The notes below the pieces were generated by a model. It had not been told where the DNA came from, did not search any database, and saw only the letters and a list, made by a program, of their open reading frames with translations. Both the position numbers and the translations under genes were made by a program. This document shows positions 10,885-22,190 of a stretch of DNA of 39,600 nucleotides, one piece after another. The first letter of the stretch is position 1. Each line of letters begins with the position of its first letter. This DNA is from Micractinium sp. NFX-FRZ (taxonomy: Eukaryota > Chlorophyta > Trebouxiophyceae > Chlorellales > Chlorellaceae): the NCBI GenBank assembly GCA_029339195.1, contig JAPTJF010000533.1:1-39600 (forward strand), read 5' to 3'.

Positions 10885-11102
10885 GATTGTCAGCGTTGTA
10901 TACCTTCTGATCAAGGAGCCAAGGCAGGAGGGCAGAAGGAACAGTGCGGGGCAAGACGAGCGACACTGCACTTGCACGCCAGCACTCACAGCACGCTCAT
11001 GCGCGCATGCACTTTCTTCACTGTCCACCTTGCCATGTCGTGCATGGTGATTCAATTGATTTAAATCGCTCGCTCATTCATTCATTCGCACATATCAGAC
11101 AT
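10885..11102. promoter_or_regulatory. Short spacer: ubiquitin protease 3' end and DMC1 promoter
   Basis: Only 218 bp separate the stop of the upstream minus-strand protease gene from the DMC1 start, so the DMC1 promoter and 5' UTR must overlap the protease's 3' region or lie within it. An AT-richer patch lies at 11050-11090. No specific element is recognised. Confidence 0.4.
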
Positions 11103-14100
11103 CTAGAGGGCTGGCCAGGTGACAGTGAAACGCTGTTCATCGCGCTCCCAATCAGCATCGCCCGCGTATCCCGCCACACGCACCGGTAGAGGCAGCGCGA
11201 GCGAGTACTGCTGCGCCCGCAACACCAGCAGCTGGCACGGCGTGCTGCCGCTGCCTGCCTGCACCTGCCAGTCCACCTGCCCCTTGTCATCCACGCCTGG
11301 CAGCGTGACCGCAACGCGCAGCACCCGCTTGCCGCTGCCAGGCTCCTGATCTACCGCTGCCTCGTGCCTGGGTATGCATGGAGCAGAGCTGGCAGCTGCT
11401 GGAGCGGGCACGCTCCTGCTGCTGCTGCTGCTTCCCTTGCTGCTGCTGCTGCCATCGCCATTGCTGCGGCTGCTTTGGCTGCTGACGGTGCTACTTGGGT
11501 GCTGCGCTGCCAGAGGCGCCGCTGCCGCAGGTTGGCCAGCTGCACCATCTGTGCTTTGCTCAGGTTCGCCAGGGATGGTGGGTGCTGGTGGGTGCTGCTG
11601 CGCTGCAGCATCCGAGCCTGCACTGCTGCTGGAACGCTGCTCCTTCTTCTGTTGCGGTGCCTGCTGCTGTGGTGGCAGTGGCTCAGCTCCACTGCCTCTG
11701 CCGGCTGCCTGCTCACCAGCATCGCGCGGTGCTGCTGGTGCAGCTTGCTTGCTGTCACCAGCTCCCGCCGCCGACGGCCGCTTCTGCTGCACTTTTGGTT
11801 CAGTGGACCCTTTGGCGGCGCGGCTACTGGCTGGCAGTCGCTGTGGCGGCGGCTGTGCCTCATTCTTTGCGGCCGTTGCAGCAGCACTACCCGGCCCCTG
11901 CTTCCGCGGCTGCTGGTCGCCGCCAGCACTACCGGCGCTTGCTGCCGACGGCCGCCCTGCTTGTGCAGGCGCAGCCTCATCATCTTCCAGGCCCGCCGTT
12001 GTGCCGCTGCTGCGCCTGCTGCTGCGCCTGCTGCTGCAGCTGCTGCTGTTGCCGCCACCGTCCTCGCGGTCGCTGCCCTCACTGTCGCTGCTGCTGCCGC
12101 CGTCGCTGCCCTCCCCCAGCCCCAGCAGGTCAAAGGGGTTGGCAGTGGGCTCAAAACGTGAGTGCCCAGGGGAGGCGGTCGAAGAGGCATCACCGTCAGA
12201 GTCCAGCTCAGCCCGGCCAGCACCCAGTTGCTGCCGACGCAGGGCCTCCACCTCTGCCCGGGCCTCAGCCGCTGCCTCTTCCTGCTCCTGGCGGTGGTCT
12301 GCTAGGCTGCCGCTGCCAGCACGTCCAGCCGGCTCTGCCTCTGCTACCGCACCGCCCGGCGGCGCTGATGGCTGCACAGAAGCGGCCGCGTGCGAGGGGC
12401 TGCTGGCGCCGCCACCCTGCTCCTGCTGCTGCTGCTGCTGAGCTGCGGCGTGTGCGCTGCGCCGCTGCTGTGCTGCTGCAAGATCGCTCTCGGACGCGCT
12501 GGCGTGCAGCGTCTCTGGCAGGCCCACCTCAATCCCCTCTGCATCCTGCTCCGCCAGCAGCAGCTGCTCCTGGCTGGAAGCAGCCGACAGGCAGCTGCTT
12601 GGGGAAGCTGCAGCGTCTGCACCACGGCTGCCCTGCGCTGCGGAGTGCATGTGCGGCAGGGAGGCGGGCGCCGTCTCCACACGCAGCATGCCCGGCTGCT
12701 GCTGTTGCTGCTGGGCATGCTGGGAGTCGGCCTTCGACTCTTCAACTGCCACCATCGCCTCAGCCGCCGCTGCCTCCCCTTCCTCTGCCGCCCCGTCTAC
12801 CGCCGACGCCTCCACTGCCACCTCTGCCGCTGCCTTCTTCTTCTTCTTGCCAGGCGCTGTGAGCTGCATGCAGCGTGGCGCCTGGCGCTGGTAGAAGAGC
12901 AGGTAGGCCCCCGCTGCAAGCACCTTGGCAGCTGCCACAGGCGTCACGGTGGCGTCATCGCACTGGTACCAGCTCTCTCCGCACCGCACGTAGGCAATGT
13001 AGTGGCCTGCAGGGGATGGCAAGGTGGGGGGAGGGGGTAATGAAGGGATGCAGGCAGGATGGGAGGGGGTGTAGAGGAAGGGGAGGGGGGCAGGGCGGAG
13101 TTGCACGCTCACTGCAGTGCACAAGCAAGCGCATGTGTTGCTTGCAAAGGGCCCCTGGCAGGCACAGCCACATCATGCCTCAAAGCTCCCAATAGCTGGA
13201 CTCACACATTGGTGGGTGCTGACCTGCTGGCCAGTGTGCACATCCCTGTGCCACCCAGCCTGTCAGCCCCCGCCCCACCTTTACACGTGCCCCCTCCACT
13301 CACCGTAGTCAGTGCTGCGCCCCCAATCGATGTGCACCACCACGGCATACAGGCGGTACAGCACTGGGTCCCCGTCGAGGCAGCCCTCTGCCATGTAAGG
13401 TGCCAAGTCCAGCTGCATGTCAGGAGGCGGGAGAGGCGTTGGTAAGGAAGGAACCACAGCACGTGGACCGGCCCAGGCAGCCCCCTTTGCCATGCCAGAG
13501 GGCCAAGCCCAGCTGCAACCCTTCACCACAAGCCCACCCGCCCACCTGCTCGGGGAAGCTGAGGCGGCTGGTGATCTTGCCGTAGCGCCCGGGCGCAAAG
13601 CGCTTGAGGCAGACCTGCAGGCAGTGCGGGGCCGCCTCCAGCCGCGTGCTCTTGTCGGCGGACACATAGGCCTTGCAGCCGTCGCACTTGTACCTGCCAC
13701 GGAACGCAGGGACCGGGAAGGATGAAGTTGTGTTTGGCAGGCCCAGGCAGGCACCGAGCAAGGTCACTCCCAAGCACGGCCAAAAACGCCCGCTACAGCG
13801 CAAATCTTCACACTCTCACCACCAATGCCCAACTCCGACACTTTCAACAGCGCTCGCCCGCCTGCCCACACCGCCGCCACCCCACAAAACCCCACCATGC
13901 TCCCCACCTGTTGTCCCCATCCAGGCGCTCCTTGGCCGTGAACCGTGCCAGCGCCGCCTCCAGGCTGGCCACCCGGGGCCCCACCTCCAGCGTCAGGCTG
14001 GTGCAGCACTCGTACGTGCGGCTGATGTGGCCGCAGCTGCAAGAAGAGAGGGAGACACGGCGCGGTCATCAGAGCATGCATATGGAGGGTGCAAGGAGGC

Positions 14101-16557
14101 AGGCAGGCAGGCAGGAAGGCAGAGGGGGGGAGGGGCGGCAAAAACGTCGGCTGCCTGGGTGGCTGGGAACAACCGCCTTTGACTACATGGATGGGAGCAC
14201 CCCTGGCTTGCCAGTGGTGGCAACATTTGCTGTCCGTTGCAGCGACAAGCGGGCCCTGGTGTTGCTGCCCGCTTCCCACCACTGTCAGAGGGTCGCTACA
14301 GCGGCAGGCCACCCTCTCCTGCTCACCTCAGGCACTCCACCTGGTTGCGCGTGTAGCCCGCAAACACGTGGTGGATGAGCGTGGTCTCACGGCTGCGCAG
14401 GTCAAACGCGCTCTTGCCGCCCGCCTCCAGCAGCTGCGCGGGGCAGGGCGAGGCGGGGACGGCAGCGGCCACGGTGAATGGGGCACGGGGTGGGATGCCG
14501 TGCAGTGGCGCCGGACGCAAGGGCTGCTGCACCGCCAACGGGCCATGCAAGCCGGCAGGAGCCAGCCCCTCCGCACCAGCACCGCACGCAGCAGTGCTCG
14601 TTATGTCAACAGCAATGCTGCCCGGCCGTCCTCCCTTGCCACTGCAGCGGCCCCCTCGCCGCCCGCGTCACCTGCACCGCCTCCACGGCCTCCATGAGGC
14701 GCAGGAAGAGCTCGTGCGAGTCCTCCTGCCGCCCAAAGCAAAACTGCTTGCCCAATCGCTTGACGTTGCGCAGCTGAGGGCGGGGGCAGGGGGTGGGCAG
14801 CAGGACGTGGGCAGCCGTTTACAGGCATGGGACTGCTAGCTCTTGGCCATCTGGAAGTTGTGCCGCCTAACTCTACATCCAGCAGCAGCAGCCACACTCA
14901 ACCTTGCCCCGCCTGACCGTTGGCGCAACACCGCTACCCACCCTGGCATCAGGCCAAGCCAGCCGCGCGCTCACCAGGGACCGCGGGTTGAGGACCTTGC
15001 TGCTGCTGCCGCCGCCGTAGGCCTGCACCGCCAGCTTCTCCAGCTCGCACAGCACGCACCAGTCGCCGGGGGAGGGCTTCAGGCAGCCGCGGCTGTGCTC
15101 GCCTGCAGGGGCGCAGGGAAGGGCAGGGCGGAGCGGGGGTGAGCTAGACAGCAGAAGGCACAGCCAGCACCCAGGCAGAGAGGGCAAGCAGCAGGCCACC
15201 ATCGAGCAGGGGACATCGAGCCATGCCTTGCAAAGCAGCTGCCACCAGGGAGCAGCAAGCGGTACTGTACCAAATGGCAGTGAGCCCCACCTGACGCCAG
15301 GTAGGCGGCCAGCGAGGGCGTGGCCAGCAGCGACTGCAGCAGGCTGTTGGCGTAGCAGCTGCAGGAGGCAGGGGGGCAAGGGGGTGCGCAGGGAGGTGGT
15401 CACATTTCCAGCGTGTTGCAGCCCAGATGGCACCGGGGGCTCCCACAGAACAGCAGCCAAGCAAGCGGTGCAGTTCTGGTTACCGGCAGAGGTGCAGGCA
15501 AGCGGGCAGACAAGGTGAAGCAAGCTTGCGGCGACTCGCCTGTTGCCGACGTTGTGCAGGCCCTGTGGCTGCTTGCGGCTGGGCGGCGCGGCCACCAGCT
15601 GCGCATACTGCTCGGCTGGGTAGATCACCTGGGGCATCGAAACGAGGGCAGAGGCAGGACAGGTTGGGTAACAGCAACACATGTGGGTGGTGCCACTCTC
15701 GCCAATAGTGGGCACTGACTGAGAACTGCTTAGCCCGGCTGTTATGAGATGAAGCACAAACGAGCAGTGAACGCACCTGCTTGGGCACCGGCGGCGTGCT
15801 GTTGCACTCCGCCGTCTTCTCTGTGCTGCCGCCAGTGCTGCGGGGCGCGGCGGCGCTCCTGGGGGTGCCGGGGCCGCTGCCGCCCTGTACTGCCGCTGCC
15901 GCGCCCTCCAGCGCAGCCTTGCTCAGCTGCGCCGCCGCATTCTGCTGCTTCCTCAGCTTGCTGCATTCCCGCTTATGCCCCGCCTTCCAGTGCTCCTGTT
16001 GGCAGCTCTTCGAGCAGTAGGCTGCGCTGCGGCAACCTGCGCAACGCAGCGGCGGGCCGGCAGTGCCACACTGAGAGCAATCGCCGAGCTGCACTGCCGG
16101 GCGCGAGCCTCCCACCAGCTTGCCGCCGCAGCTGGTGCCGGCATCACCACCGCTTTTGGTGCCGGCGCCGCCGCTGCTGCTGTCGCCCGCCACTCTTTTG
16201 GCATCCATTCTGGGGTGCGCGTGCCACCAGGCAGGCGCGCTCTCTTCCTCGTCAAGTTCAAGCAACCAGTGCCGCGCCAGAAACAGTGGCAGCCTGCAGA
16301 TGGACGGGGGACAGGCAGCGCCAGGTTTGGCGGCAGGAACGGCGGCAGGTCGCCACACACGTGCGGTTGCCTAGGGCCGGTATAATTGCGCTCAAGTCGT
16401 GGATGGCTGCTGGCCCGCCCTCCCGCCGGAAGAAGACGTCTGGGAAGCGGGAGGGAGCGGGAGGACAGGAGGCGGAAACGGGCAGACTCCGGATCCCCGT
16501 CGCTCACCCAACGAGCGCTACAACGGTTAAGAGCCAAATAAGCAGCACGGGGACCAT
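11103..16557 (-). CDS. MYND-type ubiquitin-specific protease with CS/PIH1-like C-terminus
   Basis: A cysteine protease that removes ubiquitin from proteins, of the plant UBP15-19 type. Eleven exons give 1116 residues: 16557-16508, 16293-15777, 15628-15540, 15358-15291, 15102-14975, 14773-14672, 14433-14327, 14036-13908, 13693-13546, 13412-13304, 13006-11103. Residues 2-22 are a hydrophobic N-terminal helix followed by FLARHW, as in plant relatives. The MYND zinc finger has C89, C92, C101, C104, C110, C114, H123 and C127 in correct spacing. The USP core has catalytic Cys220 (GNSCYA), the QEDSHE box in exon 6, zinc-ribbon pairs ECLSC and KCDGC, His484 (DYGHYIAY) and Asp499/Asp500. After about residue 520 comes a long Ser/Ala/Gln-rich tail. 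The final 75 residues end in a CS/PIH1-like beta module (SLALPLPVRV...FTVTWPAL). The intron before Cys220 is GC-AG. The tail codes for CAG/CTG runs, which create large false frames on the other strand. Confidence 0.9.
13477..13517. repeat. Exon echo in a ubiquitin protease intron
   Basis: About 80 percent of this 41-nt stretch matches 13380-13418, which is the start of exon 10 including its 3' splice site, displaced by about 100 bp into the flanking intron in the same orientation. It looks like a decayed tandem duplication across the splice junction. Confidence 0.6.
15359..15539 (-). other. GC-AG intron next to the protease catalytic cysteine codon
   Basis: On the minus strand the exon ends AACAG and the intron begins GCGAGT. 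It ends CTGCAG, and the next exon supplies the last base of the serine codon in GNSCYA, immediately before the catalytic cysteine codon. No GT donor restores this invariant motif, so a GC donor is required. Confidence 0.85.
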
Positions 16558-16825
16558 CCAGTAGGTCCAAGAGGCGTGCAACAATCATCTGCCTCTGGCC
16601 AGCCTGCTGAGCCGCACTGAATGCCGCTTTGCAAATGTGCCAGCGACAGGATTCACGTGCAATGGCATTCAGACATTCAGGAGGCAAAAGCTGGCGGACG
16701 TGCCGCCACGGCAGCACCCATCAGAACACGATTGACATTGGCCTCGATGGGCATAAGGAAACGCTGTGATCAGCACTGGTCAGTGGATGTGGTGATGGGA
16801 GCAGCGCACTGACGAGCACGCAAAG
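16558..16825. promoter_or_regulatory. Divergent promoter region, ubiquitin protease / NAA15
   Basis: The protease start (16557, minus) and the NAA15 start (16826, plus) are 268 bp apart and face away from each other. Both 5' UTRs and core promoters must therefore share this segment. It has moderate GC content. No TATA box or other named element is convincing. Confidence 0.55.
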
Positions 16826-19800
16826 ATGGCCTCGAAACAGCAAGCAGACACCAGGGTGCTGCCTGCCAAGGAGGCGGCTCTGTTCCGCTCTTTGGCCAAG
16901 CAGTATGAGGTGAGCCAGCGAGTGGGTGTGCAGGCAATCACCTGCATCACCGCATGCGCTGCCTGCCGGCCCTGCAGCGCTGCCGAGCCTTTTCATTGAG
17001 CGTGAAGGCTGCCAGCTGCGACCGGGGGTCCGTCGCCCCAGCTGAACCCATGCCTGGAACCTGGGGCGGCGGCGGGTGGCGGCAGCGGCAGCGGCAGGCG
17101 GCACCCTCTGCGCGCCTTCCTGCCGCCGGCCTGCGCTTGCCTGTCTTGTTGTTGTCATTGGGCATGAATCCAGATCCACTGCTGTCAAAGTATGTGACCT
17201 GCTGTGTTCTTGATGTCTATGTCAAATGAAGAGCTTTGGCAGGCGAACAGCTACATTGCCAGGCGTTGCCAAGCTGTCCCGTGCCTCTGTTTTGTGTGCG
17301 CCGAACCCTTGTGCCTCCGTGCTGCCCGTACTGTGCAGACCAAGCAGTACAAGAAGGGCATCAAGAATGCGGACGTCATCCTGAAGAAGTTCCCTGAGCA
17401 CGGCGAGACGCTGGCAATGAAGGTGCAGGGCCTGGGATTGGGCACATGTTAACGGGGCGGGCAGGCAGCACTGCCTCCCGCTGCACTAAACAAGGCCCTC
17501 TGGCACATGACCAGGCCGTGATCCCAGCTGGCCCCAGCAGCAGCCCCCAGCTCCTGACCCACGGAGTATATTATTGGAGGCGTTAGGCCGTTCCGCTGCA
17601 ACACTACCGTCCCCTGTTTGCCCCTCATGCCATACCACAGGGCCTGTTGCTCAACTGCCTGGAGCGCAAGGAGGAGGCGTACGACCTGGTGAAGCGGGGC
17701 GTGAAGAACGACTTGCGCAGCCACGTGTGCTGGCACGTCTACGGGTGCGTGGCCGCGAGCGGGGGCGAGGTCGGGCAAGGGTGGAGATGGGGGCATCTTC
17801 CCTGCCCTCCCCCTATTTGTGCTGCACAAACTCGCAGCATCCTCCGTCCCTTTGCTCTGCCCAAACCATGCTGTACCCTTTTGGCCCACCGCTGCTTGCT
17901 CCCATCCCGCCGTCCCGCCAGCCGGTAAACCGCTCTCACCAACCGGGCACATCACCATGTCGCGCTGCTGTGGTGCCGCCCCTGCAGGCTGCTGTACCGC
18001 AGCGACCGCGAGTACGACGAGGCCATCAAGTGCTACAAGAACGCGCTGCGCATGGACAAGGAGAACCTGACCGTCATGCGCGACCTGGCGCTGCTGCAGG
18101 TGGGGAGAGGGGCTGCCGTGTGAAGTTCTGTGTTAGTTAGGGGGATGGAGGTGAGCCTGACCGTCATGCGCGACCTGGCGCTGCTGCAGGCGCGCGCTAG
18201 CGTGCATAGAACACAAGGTTTTACACTTTTCGGGGGGGTGGCTTGGGTGCCAGACACGCACCTGGCATGTTCCTTGATGGTTGGGTGCCCCCTCCTGCAC
18301 ATCCTGCAAATTGCGCGACCTGCTGGGCCTTCTGGAGACGCTGCTCGAGGTGGAGTCGGTCTTCATCTGACCTGCTGCCTCTCGTCCTTCTTCCCGCACT
18401 GTAGATCCAGATGCGCGACCTGCCGGGCTTCCTGGAGACGCGGCAGACGCTGCTGGAGCTCAAATCGAGCAACAAGCACAACTGGGTCAGCTTTGCGCTG
18501 GCGCACCACCTGTGCGGGCATCATGAGGTGGCAGTGGAGGTGCTGGAGAGCTACCAGGGTGAGCAGGGCTGAGTATGCTGGTGGGGAGAGGGCAGCTGCA
18601 GGGCAGCTGCGCACCACCTGTGCGGGCACTGCGAGGTGGCGGTGGAGGTGTGTGAGAGCTACCAGGGTGAGCAGAGAAGGTGCCATGAAGCTGGGAGAGA
18701 GGGGGGTGGTACTGCGAGGTGGCAGCGGAGGTGTTGTGGAGAGCTACAGGGGTGAAACAAGGCGGGGGAAGTTTGAGAGAAGCTGCATCCCGGGCTCGGG
18801 CAGGCGTCGAGCGGCCACCAAGGGCCGGCGTCCCATTCTTAAAGCAAACCTTTCACCCCACCCCACCCACCCCACCCTACCCTCATGCCATGCGCAGCCA
18901 CCGTGGAGGAGGAGGAGCCGGCCAGCGGCGCGGGCGCCAGCGAGGCGTACGAGCACAGCGAGCTGCTGCTGTACAAGGCACTGGTGCTGGAGGAGGGTGA
19001 GTGCGTGTTGGGGATGGCATGTGGTTGCCTTGAATCCTCATCCTCCTGAGGGGAGGGAGGGTGATATGGTACAAGGCGCAGGTGCTGGAGGAGAGTGAGT
19101 GCCGCCTGGATGTCACATGCTTTCACCGATCGCCGTGGATAGTCCTGCCAGAGTTGCTGCTGGAGTCGATGGTCGGCTGCGCCAGGAGGGCGGGACCGGC
19201 AGCCGCCTTCTGCTTGCTCCCTGCGACCCCGCGGGTTCCACACCTCGCACACTCGGCTGCGGGATACGATCACCCCAGCACGCTCGCTGTGCTGGACAGT
19301 GGCACGGCTGCCAGCCGCTGTCGCTCCCCTCGACCCTGCGCATGTTGTCCCGCCGCTGCCCCGCTGCAGGCGGCATGTTCAAGGAAGCGCTGGCTGTGCT
19401 GGATTCTGGCACAGCCGCCAAGCGGCTGCGCGACCCGCTGGGTGTGCGGGAGCAGCGGGCGCGGCTGTACCTCGCCATGGGGCAGCGGGAGGATGCAGAG
19501 GCAGCGTACCGCGCCCTCATCGCCATCAACACAGAGAACCACAAGTACCATGCCGGCCTGCACGCAGCGCTGCAGCTGCCCGCGGTGGGCGCCAGCAGCA
19601 GCAGCGGCGGCCAGCAGGCGGCGGCGGCAGCAGCAGAGGCAGCGGCGGCCCAGAAGGAGGGGCAGGGGGCGGAGATGGGGGAGGAGCAGCGGCAGCGGCT
19701 GGCACAGGTGTATGCGGAGCTGCAGGCGGAGCACCCGCACAGCTCGACCGCGCGCCGCATGCCGCTTGACTTCCTGGTGAGTGCCGGGGTGCCTCTTGGG

Positions 19801-22157
19801 CTTCCGTTGGCTACCTTTGCCCCCCCCGGCTGTCCTTGGGCTTTTCTTGGCTCTTCCTAAGGAGCTTAGCACCTGGCGAGCACGCCGTCTGCACGCCTGT
19901 GTGGGCAGTCGGGCAGGCACACAGGGTGTGCTGGCAGGCAACCTGCCAGCCGCTGCTGCCATGCGATCTCCCCCCCCACGGCGCCTTTTCCCTTCAACGC
20001 CGCTGCCCCCATGTCCGTGTGCTGCCTGCAGGAGGGCGACGCATTTGTGGCAGCCGCCGACGCGTTTGTGCGCAAGTACCTGCTGCGCGGCATCCCCTCC
20101 CTCTTCTCAGGTGAGGTGCCTGGCTGCCCACATACTTTGTTGGATATCTGTATGTTCGCATGCATTGCTGCCAGCTGCCCCGAGGCATCCCCGGCATTCT
20201 TGCCATGCTGCCTGGATGTCTGCGCTGACAGCCTGCATCCGTGCAGGCAGACTCGGCAATACAGTCTGACTGAACGGTGGCAGCCAGCAGGCCGGCGGGT
20301 CGGTGACAACCCAACTCAGACTGTCAGGATGAGGGGCTGGGTGAAGTTTTCTTTGCTACACTTGAAAGCAAGGCGCGAGCGATGCACCCAGGCGCTCACT
20401 CCTTGCACCTGCCGCAACCTGTCACCCATCTCCCTGCCCCTCTGCAGCCCTGAGGCCCCTCTACCGCAGCAGCAGCAAGGCCGCACTCCTTGGGCAGCTG
20501 TTTGAGCGGCTGACCGCCAGCCTGGAGGCCAGCGGCAGCCTGCCGCCGCTGCAGAGCGAGGAGGACGGCGAGCAGCAGCCCGCGCCGCAGGCGCTTGTGT
20601 GGTGAGTGGCGCCGTGCAAGGGCTGGGCGGGGCAGTCTGCGCTGGGCTGGGCTGGGCTGGGCTGGGCTCTGCGCTTGGGGCCTTGCATCCTTACGGGTCA
20701 TCCCCTGCCTTCCCTGCTTCGCAACCCCTCGCCTCATGCCGCCTTCCATCTGCCCGTCTTTCCCGTCTGCTCGCCTGGCAGTGCGTTCTGCGTTCCTGGC
20801 GCCAGCACCCTGGCAAGCTGGGCAAACAACCTGCCTCGCTTTCTGTCTTCCCCTTATTTGTTCCCGTCACAGGGCTCTCTTCTACTTGGCCCAGCACCAC
20901 GACAAGCTTGGCAACACTGCCGAGGCGCTGCGGCTGGTGGAGCGGTGCATAGAGGTGGGCGGGCAGGGTTGTGACGACATGTGTGTGTACACTCTGGTGT
21001 GTGATGTGGGGCAATACCCGGTCTCGATGAGCGCTGCTGTGAGTGTGCTCCCTTCCCACCCTGACCTCTGCCCCTGCTACCCGCCTGCGCTGCCCTGCCC
21101 CTGCAGCACACCCCCACCCTCATAGAGGCCTACGTGGCCAAGGCCAAGATCCTGAAGCACGCCGGTGAGCACTGGATGAGTGGAGAACAGCGAGCAGCGG
21201 TGGCATTCGGAGCACTGCAGGGGGCACCCGGCTTCTAAGCCTGGCTTCCAGTGCCAGCTTTCGTGGCCTGCCTCACCGTGTGCCTGCCAGCTGCGGGGCA
21301 CGCGCAACGGGACCGAGCCCGAAAGCACCACACAAAACCCTAACACTACTTCTGCCCCACCTGCCTCTTTTCTTTCAACTGGGCAGGCGACATGGAGGGC
21401 GCGGCACGTGTGGCGGACGCTGCCCGCCGCATGGACCTGGCAGACCGCTACCTCAACTGCAACGCCGTCAAGGCGCTGTTCCGGGCGGGGCATGTGAGCT
21501 TCGCAATGCTGGATGGGGCGGGGGCGGGGGCTCATGGGAGCTGACCGGCACATCGCGTGCCCTGGGTTGACACTGGGGCTAGGGTTGTAGTCGAGCCCAT
21601 CGCCTGGGTGTCGCGCACGGCGGGGTGGGGGCGGCCATTTTTCCAGCCTCGCCGGCATTGTTTTCGCCGCCCCTGGGATTGCCCCCTTTTGACCCGCTGC
21701 CCGGCTGCACCAAATGTTGTTGCAGACTGATATGGCCGAGTCGACGGCGGCGCTGTTCACGCGCGATGGCGAGCAGATCAACAACCTGTTTGACATGCAG
21801 GTGGGTGGGGCGGGTGGGCATGTGTGTTGGTGGGCGGGTGGGGCGGGTGGCGTGGGCAGGTGGGGCACGGACCAGCATTTGTGGTGGTGGGAGGGTGGGG
21901 TGGGTGGCTTCAGTAGAAGGCGCACGGACTGGCACTGTGGGCAGGCAGGCAGGCAAGTCCATGATGGCACGTCAGCCTGTGCCACCCTCTTGCCTGAGTG
22001 CTGCCCCGCCGCTGCTCACCATGCGCCGCCCCACGCCGTACTCTTGCCCCCTGCAGGCGATGTGGTACGAGGTGGCCAGCGGGCGCGCCTACCTGGAGCA
22101 GCAGCAGTACGGCAAGGTACGGCCGTGGTACCGCTGCAGTACTGTCCCTGGTCGCTG

Positions 22158-22190
<33 letters not shown>

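Noticed and set aside
11364..12862. Three large plus-strand open frames (265, 355 and 455 codons) opposite the ubiquitin protease tail
   Set aside because: They are the antisense of the Ser/Ala/Gln-rich coding tail. CAG/CTG-type triplets leave all frames open; the minus-strand frame continues an in-phase USP gene with a conserved ending.
18130..19098. Plus-strand frame of 322 codons in NAA15 intron/exon sequence
   Set aside because: It runs through validated splice sites in the wrong phase. Its apparent coding feel comes from copied exon fragments.
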